Shown: positions 19,577-27,728 of the stretch, in pieces | Numbering within the stretch: position 1 is the first letter of the stretch | How the letters are laid out: each line of letters opens with the position of its first letter | Assembly: GCF_016892605.1 (NCBI RefSeq) | Contig: NZ_JAFEMV010000006.1 | Coordinates: 49,737-113,736 of the forward strand | From: Desemzia sp. RIT 804 | GTDB lineage: Bacteria > Bacillota > Bacilli > Lactobacillales > Carnobacteriaceae | Direction of reading: 5' to 3' | DNA: 64,000 nt | Notes under the pieces: model-generated | Told to the model about the DNA's origin: nothing | What the model saw: the letters and a program-made list of their open reading frames with translations, nothing else | The model's database searches: none | Program-made: the position numbers and the translations under genes

Positions 19577-20548
19577 TTGATCTCTATTATCGTGCCTGTT
19601 TATAATTCTGAAAAGCATTTAGTGAGATGTTTAAATAGTTTGTGTTCCCAGACTTATCATCGATTAGAAATTATCTTGATCGAAGATGGTTCCAGCGATG
19701 CAAGCAGAAGTATTTGCGAAAGATATTGTAAAATGGACCACCGTTTTCGCTTGATCATTACTAATAATGTAGGTATATCTGCGGCTCGCAACGTCGGTGT
19801 ATTATCTTCACAAGGCGACTATATTGGTTTTGTTCATCCAGGAGACTGGGTAGACGAAGATATGTTTGAGCAACTGATGACTATGCTGGATAGGTATCAT
19901 TCAGAAGCTATTGTTTGCCGTTACACGGAAGAAATAAGAGATCAATTGATCTCACCTCCTGGTCCAGAAGTTGTTCGTCTATTAAGCCCAGAAGATGCTA
20001 TCAGTCTGATGCTGGTGCAAAATCGTACAGAAAGTTTTTTATGCAATAAACTCTTTTCAGCTAGTCTATTTAAAAGCGGAACTATGATTTTATTTGATCA
20101 AAATCTGCACTTATATGAAGACTTGGATGTTTGCTGTCAACTTTATTTTAAAAGCGAGTCAATATTGTGTATGCCAGAATCGAGATACCATTATATGACA
20201 GAAAACCATATATGGAAAAAAGAGTTTTATGATAATTACTTGTCAGGTTTAACAGCGTTACTTAAAATATTGGATCGGTTAAAAGAACAGTCTACACAGC
20301 TGCTATGGCGAATCAAAGAGATGTATGCTCATTTAAATCTTTATTTGATCATGGTTGGTTACAAATATAAACCAAAGGAAAAAAGCCAACTAAGAGAATT
20401 AAAATATAATTTATATCGTTTCAAACTTTCCGAACTGAACGACGTTTCTCTCAAACGAAAAATAATGATTTTACGAATCAGCATCTCTATTGGGTATTCT
20501 TTTTTTGGACACTCAATATTACACAAATATAATGAAGTAAAAGTATAA
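19577..20548 (+). CDS. Family 2 glycosyltransferase with altered DXD region
   Basis: GT-A fold glycosyltransferase; the N terminus ISIIVPVYNSEKHL, EDGSSD and GISAARNVGV are family 2 signatures. Where relatives have D-S-D-D the sequence reads HPGDW, so only the last Asp of the metal motif remains. TTG 19577 is chosen because AAGGAGGTG (19562-19570) precedes it; it gives 323 aa. It probably adds a sugar to a surface polysaccharide, but the donor is unknown and activity is uncertain given the motif change. Confidence 0.8.
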   Translation: MISIIVPVYNSEKHLVRCLNSLCSQTYHRLEIILIEDGSSDASRSICERYCKMDHRFRLIITNNVGISAARNVGVLSSQGDYIGFVHPGDWVDEDMFEQLMTMLDRYHSEAIVCRYTEEIRDQLISPPGPEVVRLLSPEDAISLMLVQNRTESFLCNKLFSASLFKSGTMILFDQNLHLYEDLDVCCQLYFKSESILCMPESRYHYMTENHIWKKEFYDNYLSGLTALLKILDRLKEQSTQLLWRIKEMYAHLNLYLIMVGYKYKPKEKSQLRELKYNLYRFKLSELNDVSLKRKIMILRISISIGYSFFGHSILHKYNEVKV

Positions 20549-20553
20549 TTACA

Positions 20554-20596
20554 AAAAGGATGAATCCAAAGGAAATATGGGATGCATCCTTTTTAT
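20554..20596 (+). terminator. Terminator of the polysaccharide fragment
   Basis: AAAAGGATG-ATCC pairs with GGAT-CATCCTTTT with one mismatch and a T-run at 20590-20594. Confidence 0.75.
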
Positions 20597-20762
20597 GTAG
20601 GTAATTATCGTTGAAGAGAAGAGCTAATTTTCATGAAATTTTCTTTTTTATGATAGAATAAAGAATAAGGAATATTATTTTATCTCAAAGGATTCATACA
20701 AAATTCAAAAGTCGGTTGTAGAATAGAATCAAAGATAAAATATATCAAGAGGTGAAAGAACT

Positions 20763-21935
20763 GTGAAAAATACATTAAAAAAGAGTCTTGTGTTCGGATT
20801 AACTGCTGTTGCACTTGCAGGGTGTCAGACAACGACTGATGAAAGTGCTAACTCAGAGACAGCATCTACTCAGACAGACGGGGAAACAACTCAACTTCGA
20901 GTAGAAGTTACTTCGGAGATCACAGAGGCTGTAGCTAAAGTAGAAGATGCGGTTGTTTCAGTCATCAATATGCAGCAACAAAATATGGATGGGTTTGAAG
21001 GAATTTTTGGAACAAGTGATGAATCAACTATGGAAGACAGTGAGTTGCAAACGGCTGGAGAAGGTAGTGGGGTCATTTATAAAACAGATGGGGATGTGTC
21101 CTACATCGTTACTAACAACCACGTTATCGAAGGATCAGATGCTATTGAAGTGCTTCTAAAAGACGGTACGAAAGTAGAAGCTGAATTGGTAGGAACGGAT
21201 TCATGGACGGATTTGGCTGTGTTGAAGATCTCTTCTGAGAATGTGACGACTGTTGCCGAATTTGGTGATTCAGATGCATTAACTGTCGGTGAACCTGCCT
21301 TAGCGATTGGATCTCCATTAGGAACCAACTATGCTTCTTCCGTTACATCAGGAATTATTTCCGCTAAGAATAGAAGTGTGCCTGTTGACATCGATGCTAA
21401 TGGAGCCGTAGATTGGGAAATGACAGCTATCCAAACGGATGCAGCTATCAATCCAGGTAACTCTGGTGGAGCATTGGTCAACATTGCCGGGCAAGTGATC
21501 GGAATCAATTCAATGAAAATTTCTTCAGACACAGTAGAAGGAATGGGATTTGCTATCCCAAGTAACGATGTAGTAGACATCATTGCTGAATTGGAAGCAA
21601 ATGGCGAAGTTATCCGCCCAGTTCTTGGAATCAGCTTATTAGACTTGAGCCAAATCTCAGAACAACAACAATCAACTGTATTACAATTACCAGATGAAAT
21701 CGAATCAGGGGTAGTCGTAGCACAAGTTCAATCAGGATCAGCAGCTGAAGCTGGCGGTATGGAACAATACGATGTCATTGTAGGATTCAATGGAGAAGAG
21801 ATTACGGATACTATTGAATTGCGTCAAGCCATCTACGGTACAGAGGTAGATCAAGTAGTGGAAATAGAAGTTTATCGTGGTGGAGAATTGATGACACTAA
21901 ATGTGGTTATGACATCTTCTGATGATTTAATGTAG
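20763..21935 (+). CDS. htrA: HtrA-type serine protease with a lipobox
   Basis: Surface quality-control protease with chaperone and degradative functions. The trypsin-like domain has His120 (TNNHVI), Asp150 (WTDLAVLK) and Ser234 (NPGNSGGAL), and one PDZ domain follows from about 285. The N terminus (KKSLVFGLTAVALAGC) ends in a perfect lipobox LAGC, predicting a lipid-anchored protein instead of the usual membrane-helix anchor. The start is GTG at 20763 behind AAGAGGTG. 390 aa. A Ser/Thr-rich spacer links anchor and protease. Confidence 0.93.
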   Translation: MKNTLKKSLVFGLTAVALAGCQTTTDESANSETASTQTDGETTQLRVEVTSEITEAVAKVEDAVVSVINMQQQNMDGFEGIFGTSDESTMEDSELQTAGEGSGVIYKTDGDVSYIVTNNHVIEGSDAIEVLLKDGTKVEAELVGTDSWTDLAVLKISSENVTTVAEFGDSDALTVGEPALAIGSPLGTNYASSVTSGIISAKNRSVPVDIDANGAVDWEMTAIQTDAAINPGNSGGALVNIAGQVIGINSMKISSDTVEGMGFAIPSNDVVDIIAELEANGEVIRPVLGISLLDLSQISEQQQSTVLQLPDEIESGVVVAQVQSGSAAEAGGMEQYDVIVGFNGEEITDTIELRQAIYGTEVDQVVEIEVYRGGELMTLNVVMTSSDDLM

Positions 21936-21970
21936 AGAGTGAAATGTAGCAGTTCAAACAGAATAGACGG

Positions 21971-22009
21971 AAAAATAGGAGTGGACGTTTTATTCCACTC
22001 CTATTTTTT
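21971..22009 (+). terminator. Terminator after htrA
   Basis: AAAAATAGGAGTGGA (21971-21985) pairs with TCCACTCCTATTTTT (21994-22008). Confidence 0.88.
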
Positions 22010-22059
22010 TACCCAAAAAATACTATTCGTGGGAAAAGTTAAAAGTAAAGGTCGCTTTT

Positions 22060-22337
22060 TGTGGATAACTTTTGTAAAATAAAGAGAAACCTTTAATTAG
22101 CACCGTGGAAAAGTTATCCACAAAGTTGTTAACAAGTGTGCATAACTTTATAAAATAGCAAGAAAAAGGCGTTTTAAATTGAATAATACAAGGTTTTGAA
22201 AAGAGGGTCATAAAAATATTGTGTGTGGACAAAGCAGATAAAAAAGTTATCCACAAACTATATTTTGTATTGAACATATATTCGTATACTAAATGTTGAT
22301 TTAAAATTGTGGATATGTGGATAACTATTGTGGATAA
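22060..22337. other. DnaA box cluster
   Basis: Six sites match TTWTNCACA in 278 bp: minus-strand boxes at 22060-22068, 22137-22145 (TTATGCACA), 22316-22324 and 22329-22337, and plus-strand boxes at 22114-22122 and 22247-22255. Five are the perfect TTATCCACA. A one-mismatch box lies at 22308-22316 and a weaker one near 22225. The DNA between is AT-rich. The cluster could titrate or reactivate DnaA, repress rlmH, or mark an accessory origin element; which of these cannot be told from sequence. Confidence 0.8.
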
Positions 22338-22360
22338 CATGTGGTCAAAGGGGGATAACT

Positions 22361-22840
22361 GTGAATATCAAAATTATCAGTGTGGGAAAGTTAAAAGAAA
22401 AATATTTAAAAATGGGAATTGAAGAGTACGCTAAAAGATTAGGTTCGTATTGTAAATTAGAATTGATTGAAGTTCCTGACGAAAAAGCTCCTGAAAAACT
22501 GAGTGAAGCGGAAATGGTCCAAGTGAAAGAAAAAGAAGGAGAACGAATCCTAGCAAAAGTACCAGATCAAGCTTATGTCTTTGCTTTAGCTATTGATGGG
22601 AAACAGCGGACTTCTGAAGCATTTTCTAAAGAAATCGAGCAGTTAGGCATTCAAGGAAAAAGCAATATCGTCTTTGTCATAGGTGGGTCATTAGGTTTAA
22701 GTAAAGCCGTTATGGATAGAAGCAATACTCAAATTTCATTTGGAAAAATGACACTGCCGCATCAATTGATGCGATTAGTGCTGATCGAACAGATCTACCG
22801 TGGATTTAGAATCATGAAGAATGAGCCTTATCATAAGTAA
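22361..22840 (+). CDS. rlmH: 23S rRNA (pseudouridine-1915-N3)-methyltransferase
   Basis: SPOUT-class methyltransferase that modifies pseudouridine 1915 in helix 69 of 23S rRNA. The trefoil-knot SAM site FVIGGSLGL and the C-terminal [16 protein letters not shown] are visible. GTG at 22361 follows AAAGGGGG and gives the universal 159-residue length; an upstream in-frame GTG at 22328 lies inside a DnaA box. Near-origin location after htrA resembles streptococci. Confidence 0.97.
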   Translation: MNIKIISVGKLKEKYLKMGIEEYAKRLGSYCKLELIEVPDEKAPEKLSEAEMVQVKEKEGERILAKVPDQAYVFALAIDGKQRTSEAFSKEIEQLGIQGKSNIVFVIGGSLGLSKAVMDRSNTQISFGKMTLPHQLMRLVLIEQIYRGFRIMKNEPYHK

Positions 22841-22901
22841 ATGATATTTTTAGAAAGTAATGAATTTACAAAGGATTTTGAGTGGTGATAAGAAGGAATT
22901 A

Positions 22902-22944
22902 AAAAATGTAAGCATATTGGCAACAACCAACATGCTTACATTTA
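22902..22944. terminator. Bidirectional terminator between rlmH and the glyoxalase gene
   Basis: AAATGTAAGCAT and ATGCTTACATTT pair around a 13-nt loop with A- and T-rich flanks, serving both converging genes. Confidence 0.8.
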
Positions 22945-22958
22945 AAATATTCGAAAGA

Positions 22959-23339
22959 TTATTTTGCACGCTTTACTTCAATTCGATAGCCATCAGGATC
23001 TGTCACAAAGAAATATGAGGGTGTGCCGCCTGAAAGTCCTCTTAACTCACCTGTTTCGTAAGCAGAAGCCTTACAAACTTCATGCATTTTTTCTAAGTCA
23101 CTGACAGTCACACCTAAATGACTGAAGCCATCTCCTACATTATATGGTTCGGCATCGTAATTGTAAGTGAGTTCAATTTGTACAGAAGAACCGGGAGAAT
23201 TCAGGTAAACTAAATCAAATTTATTTTCAGGGAATTCTCTGCGGCTGGCAACTTCAAAGTCGAATAGATTAGTATAAAAGTCTAAAGTAGCCTCAATATC
23301 TCTGACACGCAGGCAAATCTCAACGAGTTCTTGCTTCAT
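22959..23339 (-). CDS. Glyoxalase I-like VOC protein
   Basis: 126-residue vicinal-oxygen-chelate protein close to lactoylglutathione lyase: ELVEICLRVRDIEATLDFY, VQIELTYN, GFSHLGV and DPDGYRIEV line up with GloA. Three of the four usual metal ligands are visible (Glu in IELT, His in FSHLG, Glu in RIEV); the first His is replaced by Glu (VEICLRV). It probably detoxifies methylglyoxal adducts. ATG 23339 follows GGAGGATGAT. A glyoxalase II gene lies at 27729. Confidence 0.8.
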   Translation of the reverse strand: MKQELVEICLRVRDIEATLDFYTNLFDFEVASRREFPENKFDLVYLNSPGSSVQIELTYNYDAEPYNVGDGFSHLGVTVSDLEKMHEVCKASAYETGELRGLSGGTPSYFFVTDPDGYRIEVKRAK

Positions 23340-23519
23340 AATAATATCATCCTCCAAATAGTTTCTTAGTTTTATTCTAGCATGAATAGGTCATATAGGC
23401 ACGTCCATGTTATATTCTATATTGCTTTCTAATAGATCAATAGGCAAAAAGCATAGAGTTTACTAAAGGAGATGAGGGATTCGTATCATAATTCCTGATA
23501 TAAAAAACCACAGCGACAA

Positions 23520-23541
23520 ACGATACGGTTCTCCGTATCGT
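23520..23541. other. Hairpin in the 23358-24000 gap
   Basis: ACGATACGG pairs with CCGTATCGT around TTCT, a 9-bp stem without a T-run. A second imperfect hairpin at 23889-23932 (AAGACTTAGTGGGA with TCCTACTAGGTCTT) follows the dispersed repeat. No gene is visible in 23358-23999. Confidence 0.4.
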
Positions 23542-23580
23542 GTCTAAGTGAGGTTTACTCTATAGGTGAAAAATAGCATG

Positions 23581-23880
23581 TCTATTTTATGATGTTGGTA
23601 AGGAAACTTCTTCCAACAGTGGTATTGTTTCTGGTAGCTATAGGAACGCTTGGAGCCTAAAAATCGGGTCTCCAAATTTGCAAGCTTTGCCATGGCTGTT
23701 GCTGCTTCAACAGCTTCACAGACATGGTACGCTTGGGCGTATAGTGCATGCCCACAGTACTTAGTACTTCTCTTTATTGCATCCTTTACATGGCTACAAG
23801 CAACACCACTGCTCCAGAAATTTATAAAAGTTAGTATAAATCAAGCTAAATTATTTCATCAATACTAAAAATTATAGAAC
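23581..23880 (+). repeat. Degenerate dispersed repeat, copy 2 (about 300 bp)
   Basis: Aligns with 1333-1697 in the same orientation. It starts TCTATTTTATGATGTTGGTAA, shares AGCTTTGCC, TGGCTACAAGCAAC and CCAGAAATTTATAAAAGTTAG and ends in a degraded version of the right inverted repeat. Copy 1 carries about 65 extra bases in the middle. The ORF 23650-23868 inside it has no ribosome site. Confidence 0.6.
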
Positions 23881-23999
23881 ATAAAAACAAGACTTAGTGG
23901 GAGCATTTATGAAGCGTCCTACTAGGTCTTATTTGATAATTTTATCTTAATCTTACAAAACTTGCCTCATTAAGAGCATATAAGATTTAGTTTTATAAA

Positions 24000-24221
24000 T
24001 TACAATTCTGATATATATTTATTTTTTAAAGCAAGTAATTCATTTTCATTTAGTATTCCTAGATCAAGTAATTCTTTAGCTTGTTTCAATTTTTCAATAG
24101 AGCTTTTCTTAATAACTGGTTCTTCATCATTTAAAATCTCAGGTTCAGTAGTTTCAAAAACGTCTTTATCTAATTGTTTAGGTAAATACGGCTTACCTAT
24201 AATAAAGCATGAAAAAAAATA
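24000..24221 (-). pseudogene. Broken SHOCT-domain protein
   Basis: Read on the minus strand, the last codons give IEKLKQAKELLDLGILNENE followed by LLALKNKY, a clear C-terminal SHOCT module. Upstream comes FSCFIIGKPYLPK, the end of a membrane segment, and then an in-frame stop at 24224-24222. A run of eight T on the coding strand (24212-24219) separates this frame from an ATG in the next frame; one T fewer would restore MIFFSCFIIGK. There is no good ribosome site. It is either a decayed gene or a homopolymer error in the assembly. Confidence 0.6.
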
Positions 24222-24278
24222 TCATCTTTATGATACAATTCATGTACAAAATGACGATAGTTCGCAGGAGGTATGATA

Positions 24279-24800
24279 ATGACTATAAGGAATCGTTCTA
24301 TATTTCTATTTGTTCTTGTCGGTATATTCCTATTAGCACGTTGGTATTTAACTGATCCAATTAGAGGAGTATCACAGACGTTAGGTCTTCATTTATCAAA
24401 GGGAACAATTTTACAGGATGAAGATTCTCATGGCGGTTTTCACGGCGATGGTATGAGATATTTGGAAATAGCATTTTCTGATACCGAAGAGCTAGCTATT
24501 ATAGAGGATATTCAGACGGGTAAGGGCTGGCATGCCTTACCGCTAACCGATAATTTGGATATTGCTTTATATGGAGGGGAAGATGCGACGACTTTCATAT
24601 CTCCCTATATTTCCTGGGATAATAGAGAACCTTTATTTCCAATCATAGAGAATGGCTATTATTTTTTCCTTGATAGGCATAGTGATAGTGTGGATGAGGA
24701 AGATGATAATGATTTGTTTAATCGTTTTTCATATAATTTTACTCTTGCGGTTTATGACAGTGATACTAAAATGCTGTATTATTGTGAATTTGACACATAG
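24279..24800 (+). CDS. Hypothetical signal-anchored protein
   Basis: I do not recognise this 173-residue protein. One hydrophobic segment (about 6-23, SIFLFVLVGIFLLARWYL) anchors an otherwise soluble, acidic domain with many aromatic residues (YFFLDRHSDSVDEEDDND, YLEIAFSDTEELA). The topology suggests an extracellular globular domain. ATG 24279 is chosen over 24273 because AGGAGG ends at 24271. It stands alone and its promoter lies close to the broken SHOCT gene on the opposite strand. Confidence 0.65.
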   Translation: MTIRNRSIFLFVLVGIFLLARWYLTDPIRGVSQTLGLHLSKGTILQDEDSHGGFHGDGMRYLEIAFSDTEELAIIEDIQTGKGWHALPLTDNLDIALYGGEDATTFISPYISWDNREPLFPIIENGYYFFLDRHSDSVDEEDDNDLFNRFSYNFTLAVYDSDTKMLYYCEFDT

Positions 24801-24922
24801 TTCGAAAGCATGATATTTAGACTATTTTACAAAGAACTGCATCATAAACAAGTTAAAATTTAGCCACTTTGTCTTATAAGTAGTATGATGAAGTTACGAA
24901 TAAAAACATTATGAGGAGTGGT

Positions 24923-25714
24923 ATGATGACAGCATATGAATTACCAAAAGTATGGCAGTGGGAAGAAGAAAATTCAAATAAAGGTGGCAATCGTCCAACA
25001 GCTGGCAGTCGTTTCGAACAGAAATTACCAGTCGGGGAGGCCCCTTTCCAGCTCTATTCATTAGGGACACCGAATGGCATTAAAGTCACGATTATGTTCG
25101 AAGAGCTAAAAGAATTAGGTGTAGAAGGCGCAGACTATGACTTGTACACTATTAACATTGGAGAAGGCGACCAATTTGGTTCAGATTTCGTCGAGATCAA
25201 TCCTAATTCTAAGATCCCAGCACTTGTTGACCAAAGTCAAAGTCCTCGCGTGGACATTTTTGAATCAGGTTCCATTCTTCTATATTTAGCGGAGAAATTT
25301 GAACAGCTGATTCCGACAGATATTCATGGTCGAACCGAAACTCTTAATTGGTTATTCTGGCAAATAGGGGCAGGTCCTTATGTTGGTGGAGGATTTGGTC
25401 ACTTTTTCGCTTATGCTCCAGAGCCTATGGAATACCCGATCGACCGCTTCACGATGGAAACAAAACGTCAACTAGATTTACTTGATAAAACCTTAGCGCA
25501 GCGTCCTTATGTGGCTGGCGATACCTATACCATCGCAGACATTGCTATCTGGTCTTGGTACGGTCGTTTAGCTTTAGGAGAATTATACGAAGGATCTTAT
25601 GAATTTTTAAATCTGGATGAATACGCACATCTATTGGAATGGTCTCACCGCATTGCAGAACGACCAGGCGTTAAAAGAGGTCTAGCAGCGGAGTCTCAAC
25701 CGATTGAGGAGTAA
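24923..25714 (+). CDS. yghU: YghU-type glutathione S-transferase/disulfide reductase
   Basis: Nu-class GST homologue; the E. coli relative reduces disulfide bonds with two bound glutathiones. Diagnostic segments: LPVGEAPFQLYSLGTPNG, EINPNSKIPALVD, FESGSILLYLAEKF and GGGFGHFF. Thioredoxin fold (about 45-125) precedes the all-helical domain. GAGGAGTGG overlaps an earlier in-frame ATG at 24911, so ATG 24923 or 24926 is preferred; 263 aa. The enzyme implies glutathione or a similar thiol in this organism. Monocistronic. Confidence 0.92.
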   Translation: MMTAYELPKVWQWEEENSNKGGNRPTAGSRFEQKLPVGEAPFQLYSLGTPNGIKVTIMFEELKELGVEGADYDLYTINIGEGDQFGSDFVEINPNSKIPALVDQSQSPRVDIFESGSILLYLAEKFEQLIPTDIHGRTETLNWLFWQIGAGPYVGGGFGHFFAYAPEPMEYPIDRFTMETKRQLDLLDKTLAQRPYVAGDTYTIADIAIWSWYGRLALGELYEGSYEFLNLDEYAHLLEWSHRIAERPGVKRGLAAESQPIEE

Positions 25715-25790
25715 TTCAAGAAAATAATGCATACTTCTTATTCATAGATAGAACTAAAAAACACTATCTTTAAATTGAAAAACTACAGCA

Positions 25791-25831
25791 AAAAAAAGGT
25801 TATGACCGTTTTACAGTCACAACCTTTTTAA
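25791..25831. terminator. Bidirectional terminator between yghU and fabV
   Basis: AAAAAGGTTATGAC pairs with GTCACAACCTTTTT with flanking A and T runs; it serves converging genes. Confidence 0.85.
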
Positions 25832-25853
25832 TTTGATGCAGCATCAAAACAAA

Positions 25854-27050
25854 TTAATATTCTAGTGCTTTTAATTCTTCTATAGTAATTTCTTGTTCAA
25901 CATAGTTATCAACCAAGAAGCCGCTTAGATTTGAGAACTCTTTGTAAAAGAGATCATAAGCTGTCATGTCGGAATTGAAGTTTTCTTCATTTAATTTTTC
26001 AATGAGTTCCTTCGTTTTAGCTTGAGTATCGCTGTCAAGTTCCCAGCTATCAGGTCTTAGACGTCCAACTTCATCATATTCGGGTTTGTCACCATAAATC
26101 ATTTCACGATGAATCCGGTCTTGATGCATAATGGTCGTTTCATGAGTGCCTTTTTCTGCCATTATTTTGTAAAGACCGATACAATAAACTGGGAAGAAGG
26201 GAATAACCGAACTTGCTTTAGTGGTAACTGCAGTGGCAACTACAATCAAGGCTTTGCCGTTGATGTCAGCAAGTAATTCGTTGATATTAACCGCTTTTTC
26301 ATCGCAATCTGCTTTAGCACGGCCAAGAGTACCACCACCATAATAAGGGTGATTCAGCTCAGTTCCTAAATAAGAATAATTAGTTGTTAGAACTCCATCC
26401 GCCAACACGTCTGCTTCTTTTAGTGCTTCCATCCATAGTTCCCAATCTTCTCCACCCATTACTTTGACGGTATCATGGATTTCTTGATCAGTTGCGGGAT
26501 CCAATGTTTCTGTGTAGAACTCTTGCTTTTGCATATTGAGATTCGGCCCCACCACTGGTTCTCCGATGGCTTTAATAGAAGAATTGTATGTCTCCCCAGT
26601 ATTAGGATCTGTTCTTCTACCGCTTGCAAGGCTGTAAACGACTAAGTCTACTTTACCTCCGAATTCGCTCTTTATATAATCAATGATTTCTTGCTTGCTT
26701 TCATGGCTGAAGGCGTCTTGAACAAAGTTTTTAGCAATCAGACCTTCTTTTTCAGCGGCCTCTCGAAAAGCAATATTATTGTACCAGCCCGCTGTTCCTA
26801 GGTTCCTTTCGTTCTTTGGTCCTTTTTCAAAAGAAACGCCGATTGTATCTGCTCCCGCACCGAAAGCCAAGTTGATTCGAGTAGCTAAACCGTAGCTTGA
26901 TGAGGCCCCGATAATCAATACCTTTTTCGGTCCTTGATAAGCTCCTTTGCTTTTCACATAATCGATTTGATTCAATACATCTTGTTTACATCCAAGGGGA
27001 TTTATACCTAGGGCTACATTACCGCGGATATTTTGGTTAAATTTCAACAT
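25854..27050 (-). CDS. fabV: FabV-type enoyl-ACP/trans-2-enoyl-CoA reductase
   Basis: NADH-dependent reductase for the last step of fatty-acid elongation, a triclosan-insensitive alternative to FabI. The 398-residue protein has the long SDR form: nucleotide site VLIIGASSSYGLATRI, VYSLASGRR, and the Y-X8-K catalytic pair in YGGGTLGRAK. Family length (about 400) is met, far above FabI (about 260). AAATGGAGGAAA precedes the start. Monocistronic. FabI/FabK presence cannot be judged from this window. Confidence 0.93.
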   Translation of the reverse strand: MLKFNQNIRGNVALGINPLGCKQDVLNQIDYVKSKGAYQGPKKVLIIGASSSYGLATRINLAFGAGADTIGVSFEKGPKNERNLGTAGWYNNIAFREAAEKEGLIAKNFVQDAFSHESKQEIIDYIKSEFGGKVDLVVYSLASGRRTDPNTGETYNSSIKAIGEPVVGPNLNMQKQEFYTETLDPATDQEIHDTVKVMGGEDWELWMEALKEADVLADGVLTTNYSYLGTELNHPYYGGGTLGRAKADCDEKAVNINELLADINGKALIVVATAVTTKASSVIPFFPVYCIGLYKIMAEKGTHETTIMHQDRIHREMIYGDKPEYDEVGRLRPDSWELDSDTQAKTKELIEKLNEENFNSDMTAYDLFYKEFSNLSGFLVDNYVEQEITIEELKALEY

Positions 27051-27236
27051 AATTTATTTTCCTCCATTTAATCGTCATAGGAATATAATATCAGAAAAAG
27101 CAGCTCAAGAATAAATTATCTACTAAAATTTCAATTTTAAGTTAGTCACCGGTGTTTACTAGTTGATAGTTTAAGATTCAATCGGGAATGATTGGCGTAG
27201 TAAAAAGCAATGGATACATATGAGGAGGAGATAAAG

Positions 27237-27716
27237 ATGATAGTCAATCTTGAAGAATTTTTAAGAGAACATTCCATTTATTTTGAATTGTATGTCCATG
27301 ATCCTATCTATACGAATGAAGATGCTGTAATCATGAAAGAAGAAAAAGGATTTACGGGTACTGAAACTAAAGCACTCTTTTTGAAAGGAAAATCCGGACA
27401 ATACTATTCATTTGTAACCTTCACGACAAAAAGTACTGATTTTAAACGTTTAAAGCAAGTTGCGGGTGAGAAAGTAACTATTGTGAAACCCTATGAAATG
27501 GAAGAAGCCACTGGTCAAAAAGCAGGTGCAGTCACACCTTTAGGATATGATACTTCCATTCCGATAATAGTAGATGAAAAGTTGTTTAATCAAGAAAAAC
27601 TTGTTTTTGCTCCTGCCAGACCTGATCAAACGATGGTCATCTTAGCAGAAGATTTGAAAAAGATCATTACATTACTTGGAAATGAATTATTTATTTATAA
27701 TGAAAATCAAACATGA
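27237..27716 (+). CDS. YbaK/EbsC-family aminoacyl-tRNA deacylase
   Basis: Free-standing editing domain that hydrolyses mischarged tRNA. The 159-residue protein shows the YbaK/ProX pattern: YVHDPIYTNEDA, GTETKALFLKG, TGQKAGAVTPLG. ATG 27237 follows GAGGAGG; an upstream ATG at 27210 lacks a site. Nine bases plus a shared GAGGAGG separate it from the glyoxalase II gene, so the two form an operon. Substrate (Cys-tRNAPro or other) cannot be assigned. Confidence 0.85.
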   Translation: MIVNLEEFLREHSIYFELYVHDPIYTNEDAVIMKEEKGFTGTETKALFLKGKSGQYYSFVTFTTKSTDFKRLKQVAGEKVTIVKPYEMEEATGQKAGAVTPLGYDTSIPIIVDEKLFNQEKLVFAPARPDQTMVILAEDLKKIITLLGNELFIYNENQT

Positions 27717-27728
27717 GGAGGAATAGTG

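Noticed and set aside
22060..22337. The chromosomal origin oriC itself
   Set aside because: dnaA and dnaN are not adjacent and rpsF/dnaB order places the usual origin to the left of the window; kept as a DnaA-box cluster.
23650..23868. 72-codon ORF in dispersed repeat copy 2
   Set aside because: No ribosome site and not open in copy 1.
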